NCBI RefSeq assembly: GCF_038502225.1
Contig: NW_027195554.1
Location: 40,001 to 104,000 of the forward strand
DNA length: 64,000 nucleotides
Direction: 5' to 3'
DNA from: Cherax quadricarinatus
Lineage: Eukaryota > Arthropoda > Malacostraca > Decapoda > Parastacidae
Shown here: positions 25,434 through 37,267 of the stretch, piece by piece
How positions within the stretch are numbered: position 1 is the first letter of the stretch
Layout: every line of letters starts with the position of its first letter
Position numbers and translations under genes: made by a program
Notes under the pieces: generated by a model
Database searches by the model: none
What the model saw: the letters and a program-made list of their open reading frames with translations, nothing else
Told to the model about the DNA's origin: nothing

Positions 25434-28400
25434 GTTTTTTTATTAACACATCGGCCGATTCCCCGGAAAAGAAAAACTTTCACCATCACTCACTCCATCA
25501 CTGTCTTGCCAGAGGGGTGCTTTACACTACAGTTTATAAAACTGCAATATTAACACCCCTTCTTCAGAGTGCAGACACTGTACTTCCCATCTCCAGGACT
25601 CAAGTCCGGCCTGCCGATTTCCCTGAATCCCTTCATAAATGTTACTTTGCTCACACTCCAACAGCACGTCAAGTATTAAAAACCATTTGTCTCCATTCAC
25701 TCCTATCAAATATGCTCATGCACGCTTGCTGGAAGTCCAAGCCCCTCGCACACAAAACCTCCTTTACCCCCTCCCTCCAACCCTTCCTAGGCCGACCCCT
25801 ACCCCGCCTTCCCTCCACTACAGATTTATACACTCTCGAAGACATTTTGATTTGCTCCAGTCTCTCTACCCTCTTCAGCCCTCTGGATAATAGTTTTGGT
25901 AATCCCACACCTTCTCCTAATTTCCGAACTACGAATTCTCTGCATTATATTCACACCACACATTGCCCTCAGACATGACATCTCCACTGCCTCCAGCCTT
26001 CTCCTCGTTGCAACATTCATCACCCATGCTTCACACCCATACAAGAGTGTTGGTACAACTATACTCTCATACATTCCCCTTTTTGCTTCCACGGACAAAG
26101 TTCTTTGTCTCCACAGACTCCTAAGTGCACCACTCACCCTTTTCCCCTCATCAATTCTGTGATTCACCTCATCCTTTATAGACCTATCTGCTGACACGTC
26201 CACTCCTAAATATTTGAATACATTCACCTCTTCCATACTCTCTCCCCCCAATCTGATATCCAGTCTTTCGTCACCTAATCTTTTTGTTATCCTCATAACC
26301 TTACTCTTTCCTATATTCACTTTTAATTTTCTTCTTTTACATACCCTACCAAATTCATCCACCAACCTCTGCAACTTCTCTTCAGAATCTCCCAAAAGCA
26401 CCGTGTCATCAGCAAAGAGCAACTGTGACAACTCCCACTTGTGTTTGATTCTTCATCTTTTAACTCCACACCTCTTGCCAAGACCCTGGCATTCACTTCT
26501 CTTACAACCCTATCTATAAATATAATGAACAACCATGGTGACATCACACATCCTTGTCTAAGGCCTACTTTTACTGGGAAATAATCTCCCTCTCTCCTAC
26601 ATACTCTAACCTGAGCCTCACTATCCTCGTAAAAACTCTTCACTGCTTTCAGTAACCTACCTCCTATACCATACACCAGCAATATTTGCCACATTGCGTC
26701 CCCCCCCTATCCACCCTGTCATATGCCTTTTCTAAATCCATAAATGCCACAAAAACCTCTTTACCCTTATCTAAATACTGTTCACCTACATGTTTCACTG
26801 TAAACACTTGGTCTACACACCCCCTACCTTTCCTAAAGCCTCCTTGTTCATCTGCTATCCTACTCTCCGTCTTACTCTTAATTCTTTCAATAATAACTCT
26901 ACCATACACTTTACCAGGTATACTCAACAGACTTATTCCCCTATAATTTTTGCACTCTCTTTTATCCCCTTTGCCTTTATACAAAGGAACTATGCATGCT
27001 CTCTGCCAATCCCTAGGTACCTTACCCTCTTCCATACATTTATTAAATAATAGCACCAACCACTCCAAAACTATATCCCCTCCTGCTTTTAACATTTCTG
27101 TCTTTATCCCATCAGTCCCAGCTGCCTTACCCCGTTTCATTCTACCCACTGCCTCACTAACTTCCCCCACACTCACAACTGGCTCTTCTTCACTCCTACA
27201 AGAAGTTATTCCTCCTTGCCCTCTACACGAAATCACAGCTTCCCTATCTTCATCAACATTTAACAATTCCTCAAAATATTCTCTCCATCTTCCCGATACC
27301 TCTAACTCTTCATTTAATAACTCTCCTCTCCTATTTTTAACTACCAAATCCATTTGTTCCCTAGGCTTCCTCAACTTATTAATTTCACTCCAAAACTTTT
27401 TCTTATTTTCAACAAAATTTGTTGATAACATCTAACCCACTCTCTCATTTGCTCTCTTTTTACATTGCTTCACCACTCTCTTAACCTCTCTTTTTCTCTC
27501 CATATACTCTTCCCTCCTTGTATCACTTCTACTTTGTAAAAACCTCTCATATGCTAACTTTTTCTCCCTTACTACTCTTTTTACATCATCATTCCACCAA
27601 TCGCTCTTCTTCCCTCCTGCACCCACTTTCCTGTAACCACAAACTTCTGCTGAGCACTCTAACACTATGTTCTTAAACCTACCCCATACATCTTCGACCC
27701 CATTGCCTACACTCTCACTAGCCCATCTATCCTCCAATAGTTGTTTATATCTTACCCTAACTGCCTCCTCTTTTAGTTTATACACCTTCACCTCTCTCCT
27801 ACTTGCTGCTTCTATTTTCCTTGCATTCCATCTACCTTTTACTCTCACTGTAGCTACAACTAGAAAGGAATCTGATGTATCTGTGGCCCCTCTATAAACA
27901 TGCACATCCTGATGTGTACTCAACAGTCTTTTATCTACCAATACATAGTCCAACAAACTACTGTCATTACGCCCTACATCATATCTTGTATACTTATTTA
28001 TCCTCTTTTTCTTAAAATACTTATTACTTATAACTAAACCCCTTTCTATACAAAGTTCAATCAAAGGTCTCCCATTATCATTTACACCTGGCACCCCAAA
28101 CTTACCTGCCACACCCTCTCTAAATGTTTCTCCTACTTTACCATTTAGGTCCCCTACCACAATTACTCTCTCACTTGGTTAAAAGGTTCCTATACATTCA
28201 CTTAACATCTCCCAAAATTTCTCTCTCTCTTCTACACTCCTCTCTTCTCCAGGTGCATACACGCTTATTATGACCCACTTTTCACAACCGACCCTTATTT
28301 TAATCCACATAATCCTTGAATTTACACATTTATATTCCCTCTTCTCCTTCCATAACTGGTCCTTCAACATTATTGCTACCCCTTCCTTAGCTCTAACTCT

Positions 28401-28995
28401 CTCAGCTACTCCTGACTTAATCCCATTTATTTCTCCCCACTGAAACTCGCCTACCCCCTTCAGCTTTGTTTCGCTTAAAGCCAGGACATCCAACTTCTTT
28501 TCATTCATAACATCAGCAATCATCTCTTTCTTATCATCCGCACTACATCCACGCACATTCAAGCATCCCAGATTTATAAAAAAAATTCTTCTTCTTCTGA
28601 TTTTTAGTAAATGTGTACAGGAGAAGGGGTTACTAGCCTATTGCTCCCGGCATTTTAGTCGCCTTATACGACACGCATGGCTTACGGAGGAAAGATTCTT
28701 TTCCACTTCCCCATGGACAATAGAGGGAAAAAAAACAAGAACAAGAGCTATTAAGAAGGAGAAGAAAAATCCTAGATGTGTGTATGTATATATACATATG
28801 CATGTGCTTGCCTGTGTAGTGTGACCTAAGTGTAAGTAGAAGTAGCAAGATATACCTGTTATCCAGCATGTTTATGAGACAGAAAAGAGACACCAACAAT
28901 CCTACCATCATGTAAAACAGTTACAGGTTTCTGTTTCATAGTCACTTGGCAGGACGGTAGTACCTCCCTGGATGGCTGCTGTCTACCAACCTATT
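25434..28995 (-). mobile_element. RTE-type LINE, full-length but inactivated copy
   Basis: Collinear with the intact plus-strand element at 57919-61515, from the 5' UTR start (reverse complement of TACCAACCTATTC at 28985) to the 3' UTR (CATCACTGTCTTGCCAGAGG at 25498 and CACATCGGCCGATTCC at 25447). Both ends being shared fixes the element at about 3.56 kb. No (TA)n tail is present here; the 3' end abuts a T-rich stretch at 25434 (A-rich on the element's strand). Confidence 0.9.
25669..28562 (-). pseudogene. RTE endonuclease-reverse transcriptase polyprotein, broken
   Basis: The AP-endonuclease starts at LNVRGCSADDKKEM (28562) with SETKLKG and GDLNGKVG present, but the catalytic SDH is SDS (TSDSFLVV, near 27880). 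Nonsense changes relative to the intact copy: GAA to TAA near 28180 and GAG to TAG near 27434. Frameshifts: an insertion near 26700 in the VDRGAMWQ block, a 1-nt loss near 26440 just before FADDTVLLGDS, and a deletion of about 23 nt near 25880 removing LLRWFGH. The RT block LRQGCVMSPWLF and the YGCEAWV block remain readable. The C-terminal GRRGRGRPRKGW tail ends at 25669. At least five disabling lesions. Confidence 0.92.
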
Positions 28996-28999
28996 CACG

Positions 29000-29093
29000 T
29001 GGTTCTCGCTCGCAATGGTAGGCCAGTACAACATGGGTTTGAATCCTTGGGTAGCGCAGTGTTGTTATTGATCATTACCACTCGTTCGTGGTT

Positions 29094-29097
<4 letters not shown>
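29000..29097 (+). mobile_element. tRNA-like SINE fragment
   Basis: CGTGGTTCTCGCTCGCAATGG, ACATGGGTTTGAATCCTTGG (B-box-like GGTTTGAATCC) and GTAGCGCAGTGTTGTTATTG match the SINE at 43340-43440. The 3' side runs into (TA)n. Confidence 0.6.

Positions 29098-29182
<85 letters not shown>
29098..29182. repeat. (TA)n microsatellite
   Basis: About 85 bp TA between the SINE fragment and TIR element copy 2. Confidence 0.98.
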
Positions 29183-29185
<3 letters not shown>

Positions 29186-29564
29186 CGTGCCAAATAGGCA
29201 AAACTTGCGATTTTGGGTTATATAGCAACGCTCTTCTTGCCGAATAAAGCAAGCAAAAATTTGTGTATGCAATTTCGCAAAAAGAATTCTGAACCTAACG
29301 AAAACAATATTTTTCATTGTGTTTGTTTATTATTAAATTAGCGTAAACTTATCTAAAACATATTTATCCGTATTATGCTAAATTAAATTGCTCTTGTTAT
29401 AATAAGGTTAGATAAGTTTTCCAAGGTGCTTTTGGTACAAAATTGTTAAATTTACATTAATATACATGAAAAAAATATAGTATCTTTAAACGTTTTAGAG
29501 GAAATTTTAGAAAGGACTTAATTTGAAATGAGTTCTCGCTAATTGACCAGTTTTACGTCTTCGA

Positions 29565-29567
<3 letters not shown>
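29183..29567 (+). mobile_element. 385-bp TIR element (MITE-like), copy 2, diverged
   Basis: Same internal landmarks as 13458-13841 (CAAATAGGCAAAACTTGCGA, TCTGAACCTAACGAAAAC, TTGTTATAATAAGGTTAG, GAAAGGACTTAATTTGAAAT). The terminal repeats have decayed (TCGCGTGCCAAATA and GTCTTCGACAC). Same orientation as copies 1 and 3 and again set between two (TA)n tracts. Confidence 0.85.

Positions 29568-29653
<86 letters not shown>
29568..29653. repeat. (TA)n microsatellite
   Basis: About 85 bp TA with one C interruption near 29602. Confidence 0.97.
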
Positions 29654-29658
<5 letters not shown>

Positions 29659-29722
29659 CAAAAAGGCACAATACCGTGACTGGAACGATACTCAAATAAC
29701 CCGCACATAAAAGACAGAAGCT

Positions 29723-30643
29723 TACGATGACATCTTTGCTCTGTGGCCTCATGACTCCAGTCTCTTCCAACCTTTTCTTGAAGCTCTTAACAATCTTGCC
29801 CCTTCCATTAAGTTTAAAGCTGAATGGGAATCTAATTCCTGACTTCCTTTCCTTGATGTCCATGTCCACCGCTCAGATACAGGTTTTTCCTTTTCCGTTT
29901 ACCGTAAACCTATGCACAGTGGCATGTACATTCACTACTTTTCCTATCATGCTTCCCCTGTCAAGAAAAGTGTTCTTATCTCCCTCTTTCTCCGTGCCCT
30001 CCGCATCTGTGATCCTCAGTTCCTTCCAGCAGAAATTTCCACTCTTTATAATTCGTTCTCCCGTCTTGGCTACCCTTCCCATTTCATAGACTCTGCCCTC
30101 TCACGTGCTAAACGCAATTTCTTCTCTCCCAAACTCTCTACTCATGGGAACTCTTCTATCCTCTGCCTTCCCTACATTTCCGGTCTTTCTAATCTCAACA
30201 ATTCTCTCCGTCCCTTAGACATCAAGCTTACCTTCCGCCAGACTAACACTCTTCGCACTAATCTCGTTCATACCTCTCCTCCCTCTACAGATGTTCCTGG
30301 TGTCTACTCTATTTCTTGCTCCTCCTGTCCTCTTCAATACTTTGGAGAAACTGGTCGATCTCTTTCTGACAGACTTAGGGAGCACAAAAATAGTGTTAGG
30401 CTTGCCGACACTAACAATGCTCTTTTCTGTCACGTCAGAGATCATAGCCATCCTATTGACTGGTCTTCTGCTAAAACTGTCTTCCCTACTTCCAACTCGA
30501 ACAGTCGCCGTTTAGTTGAATCCTCTCTTATACACAACTTTCCTTGTATGAACCTTAGCCCTGGCTTCGTCTCTGTAGATGCCTTCCTCTCCCACTACAT
30601 TGTAAAATGCTCCAAACTTCAGAACACCCGTGACTTAACCTGA
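29723..30643 (+). pseudogene. PLE family 2 RT/GIY-YIG fragment
   Basis: Starts exactly at the RT catalytic motif (YDDIFALWPHDSSLFQPFL) and continues to SFSVYRKPMHSGMYIHYFSY and FLRALRICDPQFLPAEI. The C-terminal GIY-YIG nuclease is well preserved: GVYSISCSSCPLQYFGETGR, then SLSDRLREHKNSVRL. One in-frame TGA at 29840-29842 just before LPFLDVHVHRSD interrupts it; the frame is otherwise open to the stop at 30641. The N-terminal two-thirds of the RT are absent. Truncation, not point decay, is the main damage, so the insertion looks fairly recent. Confidence 0.85.
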
Positions 30644-30900
30644 ATCCTCATTTTTTTCTTTTTTCTTCTTCTTCTTCTTTTTCTTCTTCCTCTTCCCCTT
30701 TCCTCTCTCCTTTTCTCCTCTGGGTTGTCTTTCTCTCTCCTGTCTCGTGTTTCTGTTCCTTCTTTATTTTTATTTCACCACTTCCCCTTTCACGCACCTC
30801 GGTGCGCTTGCTCTCCCTCTGTGGGTTTCTAGCTCTCTTGCAGTGCTCCCCTTCCTTTGTATTTGACTGGCTCGTCTTCCTTATTTCCCACTTCTACCAC
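30640..30900. other. pyrimidine-rich 3' UTR of PLE family 2
   Basis: TTCTTCTTCTTCTTCTTTTT-type runs and CT-rich sequence between the stop codon and the nested palindrome. No gene is present. Confidence 0.7.
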
Positions 30901-30939
30901 TACCACTACTACTACCTCTTCTTCTTCTACTACATCTAC

Positions 30940-31070
30940 TGATGAAATTAAGACACATGTGCGGCGTCTGGTTGTCTTTGTTGTGGACGTTTCGCCATCC
31001 AGTGGCTGGCTGGATGGCGAAACGTCTACGGTGGGGATGCCCGGGTGTTGTGCATGTGTCATTTCATCCT
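30940..31070. mobile_element. nested palindromic PLE tail pair (family 3-like)
   Basis: Inverted arms: GATGAAATTAAGACACATGT at the left and ATGCATGTGTCATTTCATC at the right. At the centre GTGGACGTTTCGCCATCCAG and CTGGATGGCGAAACGTCTAC meet with almost no spacer. GGCGAAACG is the family 3 core word (see 52656-52665). The palindrome lies inside the 3' UTR of the family 2 PLE. Confidence 0.8.
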
Positions 31071-31093
31071 GTCGATATTATATACAATTCTTG

Positions 31094-31094
<1 letters not shown>

Positions 31095-31141
<47 letters not shown>

Positions 31142-31160
31142 CACTACTACTACCTCCACC
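31095..31160. repeat. (ACT)n trinucleotide tract
   Basis: About 20 units of TAC/ACT within the PLE family 2 tail. A shorter ACT-rich run is at 30895-30930. Confidence 0.95.
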
Positions 31161-31274
31161 TCTTCCTGCCTATATATAGCCGTCCTGCTCCACCTCTGTT
31201 AGTGTGACTTTGTCAATGGTCCAAGTCGGACCGAAACGTCGTCGTAAGCTTCTCTCTTTTATGTGCGGGTTATT

Positions 31275-32117
<843 letters not shown>

Positions 32118-32314
32118 TAATAAAGTTGGTAGAATTACCGACAATATGTAAAGTAAAAGGACACAAGTGCAACTAATGTGACATTTATTGTGGCAACGTT
32201 TCGCTCTCCAGGAGCTTTATCAAGCCATTACAAACAATACATGGACACAGAGGGTATATAAAGGCTCAGAGTGAGGTGAATACTAGTGAGGTACCATTTT
32301 GATGTTCACTAGTG

Positions 32315-32351
<37 letters not shown>

Positions 32352-33473
32352 TGACAAAAGTAATACAATATGGTAGAGCAATTAATTCGTACATGAGTAA
32401 AAGAATATAAAAACTATTACTAGGGTAACATAAAAATAGGTTGGACAAATATAGACTGGAAAGAGGCAACTTGTTTCAGTGTTCACTCTCTGTAATGTGC
32501 TTTGTGTAGTATAACAGGAGAGACTATGTGATGGCAGGGTTTACTGTTTTCAGGAGGATTCTTGCTAAGACTTCGGAGATGGTGAAGCTGCCGTTGTTTT
32601 GTTTAATTGTATTCGAAACAGCGATCAGTGCTGATTCGAGGCACTTGCGTCTGCGGAAATTAGTTTCTTTGATCACTAATTGGGCGTCTCTGAATTTCAT
32701 GAGATGATTGGTGGAATTTCGGTGTTGTACACAGGCGTTGTTCAGGTTATCGTTCCTACATGCGTAAATGTGTTCATTGAGGCGGGTGTTGAGATTTCTT
32801 GCTGTTTCACCTACGTAAATCTTGTCACAGCCTCCACAGGGTATAGTGTTAACTCCTTCATTGACTGGTTCATGGTGCTTGGATTTTGTCCTGGTTAGAT
32901 CCTTTATTGAAGTGCTAGAAGCGATGGCGACTCTGGTGTTAGCTTGTGAAAGTACTTTTGAGACGTTCAGTGCAACCTGGCTGATGGGAAGAATTATAAC
33001 TTTGTTGGGAGTGGTGTTGATGCGTAGAGAATTAATGATCTGAAGAGCTCTTGCAGTCTTTGATGAAAAAAGAAGGAAAATGTAACTCAGTGAATGTTTG
33101 GTGAATGTATGTACATTCCTCGTCAAGAAACTCAGGACTACAAATTCGGTTTGCTCTTAGGAAAAACCCGATGATGATGCCTCTTTTGGTCTTGGTATCT
33201 TGACTGGAATAGAAGTGTGTGAGATCATTTTTATTGGTGGGTTTCCGATAAACTTGAAATCTTAGGTTGTTGTCTACTTTGTGAATGAGGACGTCTAGGA
33301 AAGGTAGCTTGTTATTGGACTCTTCTAGTGTAAACTGAATCGCCGGTTCAACTGCGTTGAGCCTTGCCTGAAGATCCCGTACATCAAAACGTTTTGGAGT
33401 TATTACGAGGACATCGTCCACGTAACGTAACCAAGTGACGCTTGAAAGGATGATGTTGGCGAAGTGTTCGGAC
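32118..33473 (-). mobile_element. Penelope-like element family 1, copy B (left half of inverted dimer)
   Basis: Minus-strand PLE from the tail end (TAATAAAGTTGGTAGAATTA, AAGTAAAAGGACACAAGTGC at 32118-32170) to the RT. The ribozyme-like GAAAC/GAGC/GCTC hairpin lies at about 32199-32220 and a (TAG)n tract at 32308-32355. The coding part reads RYVDDVLVITPKRF (catalytic motif intact, near 33410), LPFLDVLIHKVDNN, and an intact GIY-YIG start IPCGGCDKIYVGETARNLNT. A 4-nt loss near 33053 (AAAG lost in the KKRALQ block) breaks the frame. Coding ends at the stop near 32524. The copy stops abruptly inside the RT at 33473, where copy C begins in the opposite orientation. Confidence 0.88.
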
Positions 33474-35023
33474 TTCCCTCTTCACAAAAGTACCTACCAA
33501 AAAAGCCATCGGGGTTCTACGACGTAAAGTCAATCAGGACCTTAATCTTCCTCTATCTCCCGGAGATTTTGTTGACTTGATTGAACTCTGTGTTAATTTC
33601 AACTGTTTTTCTTTCAATAACAAGCTCTACAAACAAACCTACGGCATGGGAATGGGGTCCCCCATAAGTGCCGTCCTAGCCAGCTTATACATGGAACACC
33701 TAGAGTCCGAACACTTCGCCAACATCATCCCTTCAAGCGTCACTTGGTTACGTTACGTGGACGAAGTCCTCGTAATAACTCCAAAACGTTTTGATGTACG
33801 GGATCTTCAGGCAAGGCTCAACGCAGTTGAACCGGCGATCCAGTTTACACTAGAAGAAGAGTCCAATGACAAGCTACCTTTCCTCGACGTCCTCATTCAC
33901 AAAGTAGACAACAACCTAAGATTTCAAGTTTATCGGAAACCCACCAATAAAAATGATCTCACACACTTCTATTCCAGTCAAGATACCAAGACCAAAAGAG
34001 GCATCATCATCGGGTTTTTCCTAAGAACATACCGAATTTGTAGTCCTGAGTTTCTTGACGAGGAATGTACATACATTCACCAAACATTCACTGAGTTACA
34101 TTTTCCTTCTTTTTTCATCAAAGACTGCAAGAAAAGAGCTCTTCAGATCATTAATTCTCCACGCATCAACACCACTCCCAACAAAGTTACAATTCTTCCC
34201 ATCAGCCAGGTTGCACTGAACGTCTCAAAAGTACTTTCACAAGCTAACACCAGAGTCGCCATCGCTTCTAGCACTTCAATAAAGGATCTAACTAGGACAA
34301 AATCCAAGCACCACGAACCAGTCAATGCAGGAGTTTACACTATACCCTGTGGAGGCTGTGACAAGATTTACGTAGGTGAAACAGCAAGAAACCTAGACAC
34401 CCGCCTCAATGAACACATTTACGCATGTAGGAACGATAACTTGAACAACGCCTGTGTACAACACCGAAATTTCACCAATCATCTCATGAAATTCAGAGAC
34501 GCCCAATTAATGATCAAAGAAACTAATTTCCGCAGACGCAAGTGCCTCGAATCAGCACTGATCGCTGTTTCGAATACAATTAAACAAAACAACGGCAGCT
34601 TCACCATCTCCGAAGTCTTAGCAAGAATCCTCCTGAAAACAGTAAACCCTGAAATCACATAATCTCTCCTGTTATACTACACAAAGCACATTACAGAGAG
34701 TGAACACTGAAACAAGCTGCCTCTTTCCAGTCTATATTTGTCCAACCTATTTTTATGTTACCCCAAGTAATAGCTTTTATATCCTTTTACTCATGTACGA
34801 ATTAATTGCTCTACCATATTGTATTACTTTTGTCACTACCACTACTACTACTACTACCACTAGTGAACATCGAAATGGTACCTCACTAGTATTGCACCTC
34901 ACTCTGAGCCTTTATATACCCTCTGTGTCCATGTATTGTTTGTAATGGCTTGATAAAGCTCCTGGAGAGCGAAACGTTGCCACAATAAATGTCACATTAG
35001 TTGCACTTGTGTCCTTTTACTTC
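33474..35023 (+). mobile_element. Penelope-like element family 1, copy C (right half of inverted dimer)
   Basis: Plus-strand PLE starting inside the RT at SLFTKVP (33475) and ending at CTTGTGTCCTTTTACTT (35023). The tail has an (ACT)n tract at 34838-34862 and the ribozyme-like core at 34950-34975 (TTGATAA, GCTC-loop-GAGC, GAAAC). Together with copy B it forms a 2.9-kb head-to-head structure with unequal arms. Confidence 0.88.
33475..34662 (+). CDS. PLE reverse transcriptase with GIY-YIG endonuclease, 5'-truncated but open
   Basis: Uninterrupted frame of about 395 codons. It has no true start: the frame opens at the dimer junction and the first in-frame codons encode SLFTKVPTKKAIGVL, so the N-terminal RT fingers are missing. 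Order of blocks: YKQTYGMGMGSPISAVLASL (33630-33690), then RYVDEVLVITPKRF at the RT catalytic site (33751-33792), LPFLDVLIHKVDNN and FQVYRKPTNKND. The GIY-YIG nuclease is near 34328-34410 (GVYTIPCGGCDKIYVGETAR, NLDTRLNEHIYACR), then GSFTISEVLARILLK. The second catalytic Asp of YVDD is Glu here (GAC to GAA, 33763-33765), whereas copies A and B keep Asp. The nuclease part looks intact; RT activity is doubtful. Confidence 0.85.
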   Translation, partial: SLFTKVPTKKAIGVLRRKVNQDLNLPLSPGDFVDLIELCVNFNCFSFNNKLYKQTYGMGMGSPISAVLASLYMEHLESEHFANIIPSSVTWLRYVDEVLVITPKRFDVRDLQARLNAVEPAIQFTLEEESNDKLPFLDVLIHKVDNNLRFQVYRKPTNKNDLTHFYSSQDTKTKRGIIIGFFLRTYRICSPEFLDEECTYIHQTFTELHFPSFFIKDCKKRALQIINSPRINTTPNKVTILPISQVALNVSKVLSQANTRVAIASSTSIKDLTRTKSKHHEPVNAGVYTIPCGGCDKIYVGETARNLDTRLNEHIYACRNDNLNNACVQHRNFTNHLMKFRDAQLMIKETNFRRRKCLESALIAVSNTIKQNNGSFTISEVLARILLKTVNPEIT

Positions 35024-35039
35024 TTATAAATTATTTTTT

Positions 35040-35860
35040 TTTTTATTTTGGGTAGAGAAAAAAAAGGAAGAGGGATTTGAAGGGGTCCAAGCATGTGCCT
35101 GGTCCCGGGGCTGGGTTGGCTAGCTACTAAATAAGGAAGAATCTTTCCTCACGAGTTCAAGAAAACACGAAGCCAGTTCCAGTTATTTCACTGAAAAGCC
35201 TTCTGCTGGCATCAAGGCATCTGTCTCCCCGTGGAGGGCGGATAGCGTGATGCTAAGCTGGTGCTTCGTACTCTGTGGCTAAGAGATTCAATAAGCAAGG
35301 AAAACAGGGATGAGCCGCAGCTCACAAGATCCAAAACATCTTTCTTCGCTGTCAACACAGAGACAGGATATCAGTGCTTCAGTCTATCAGCGTGGATCCC
35401 TTTCCTTCCAAACTATGTTTTAATAATTTTTTGAGGGAGGGAGAGATGGAAGGGAGGGAGGAAGGGAGGCAGGCACAAATGTAATAGGAGAGTGGAAAGG
35501 GAGGGAAAACCGGAGTTAACCATCGCATTGAATACTTTTAAATTATTCCTACAACAAAATAAGTTATCTCAGGCATGAGAGAGAAAAAAGTGTGAAAGTC
35601 AGAAAAAGAGAGTGGTAGAGAAATCTTCGAAATTATTCTCTTCTACTGAAAACTGATTGCCTCACATTTCAGCCAAACTAATTCTGGAACAATATCTCCA
35701 AACCAAATTATGATCGCACTTAAGGTGCCCCGGGAAGGCTTGCGACTCCGCCAGAGAATTCATAGTTTGCGTCTCTCAAAAATCCGTAGTATACTGCACG
35801 ATTTTAATCGGCTGGGCTTATGGATTTATGACTCAGGAAGAGGTCCGTGTGGAAAGTGAA
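35040..35860. other. no gene recognised
   Basis: Purine-rich stretches (GGGAGGGAGAGATGG-type near 35430-35500) and otherwise unique sequence. Nothing supported. Confidence 0.5.
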
Positions 35861-35869
35861 GTCACTGCC

Positions 35870-36032
<163 letters not shown>

Positions 36033-36253
36033 CTCTCTGGGACCTTGACACATTATCATTATTATCGTAGTCTACTGAATGCAAGATTAGCAATGACTGG
36101 GTTTGCACGTCTGTATACATTATGGGAAGGTGTTCTTGCAGCGAGATCTGATAGGTGAAAAAGGTAAGCTCCTTGCAGAAGGAAGAACGGAGGTGAGACC
36201 TCAGCTTCTGTAATGGAACATCCAACTAATACGACCAGTAGCCCATCGCCAGC

Positions 36254-36273
36254 CTCTCTCTCTCTGTCTCTCT

Positions 36274-36342
<69 letters not shown>
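36254..36342. repeat. (CT)n then (CA)n compound microsatellite
   Basis: Short CT run followed by about 66 bp CA. Confidence 0.97.
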
Positions 36343-36346
<4 letters not shown>

Positions 36347-36549
36347 GCAAGACTAAAGGTGACAACAAATCACCCATACCCTACCCTGAGCCTCGTGCTC
36401 ACAGACATGTTGTAAGGCCCAGGGGACGCAAATCAAACCACATTCACTCACCCATGTTCCAGAGCCATGGGGAGGGAGGCACTAAAACACTCCTGTATCC
36501 ATCCTGTCTCTGATTCAGATTGACCAGGACTAATGAACTGAACACCTTC

Positions 36550-36690
36550 AGTCAAGGCTGGGACTGATAACCTCATCCTCCACTGTCTTTAAAAATTAAG
36601 CTCTGTATTGAATTGATAAAATCACTGGATGGCGAAATGTCTTCAGAGTCCAGATAGGCAGGTGTTGCACATGTATCTTCATTAATTCCA
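36550..36690 (+). mobile_element. PLE family 3 tail remnant
   Basis: GGGACTGATAACCTCATCCTC, CACTGGATGGCGAAATGTC and GTTGCACATGTATCTTCATT follow the order of the family 3 tail at 52590-52720. The ribozyme-like core is damaged (GATAAAAT instead of CTGATGA). Confidence 0.6.
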
Positions 36691-36849
36691 CCTTACCTCA
36701 AAGGCCGCTTCACACAACAATATCTCTGTACTAAAACAGAAAACCATCCAAAATCGTCCAAAGACTCCCACTCACCAATCAACCCAGATGGAGAGTTGAT
36801 ATAACAACTGCAATGCTCTTCAGAAGATACGAGTAAGCAGATGGGTATC

Positions 36850-36945
36850 AGACCACGGAACGGGTAGAGTTTGAACCCATGGCGAGTGAGTCGTAAAACT
36901 CCAGGCCAGTGCAATCATGTTCTTACGATTTTGTGATTCAAGATA
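36850..36945 (-). mobile_element. tRNA-derived SINE fragment
   Basis: CACGGAACGGGTAGAGTTTG then AACCCATGGC matches the B-box end of the minus SINE at 12443-12475, and CCAGGCCAGTGCAATC the A-box side. It is followed by the tail word TTCTTACGATTTTGTGATTC. Confidence 0.6.
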
Positions 36946-37267
36946 GGTGTCAGATTTCTTCGAATTAGCGACTGGAAAAACAGAAGTCGCGAATTTTCAT
37001 TGAACAAGAAAACAAGGAAGAATTTTTGTTTTCAAATAGATTAGTTGATGAGTAGAACAACCTACACTGTTTGTTGCGTATGTTTCGTCACAAGTTGAAT
37101 AGGCAGCGCTGCTCTGCTGTTCGAATCTTGGGGAAAAAAAGGAAATTGAAACGACTCACTAAGTTAATTAAAATGAGCTACAAAGAAAGGCAGAAAATGT
37201 TTTAAAGACATTTTATGTTTCGGTGATTAGAGAAAAGCAGAGTTAACAACAAAAAGTGATTTGTTAT

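Noticed and set aside
26214..28000. Plus-strand frames opposite the RTE copy (and minus-strand frames opposite 58352-61258)
   Set aside because: They are shadows of the LINE reading frame on the other strand and recur wherever the LINE occurs.
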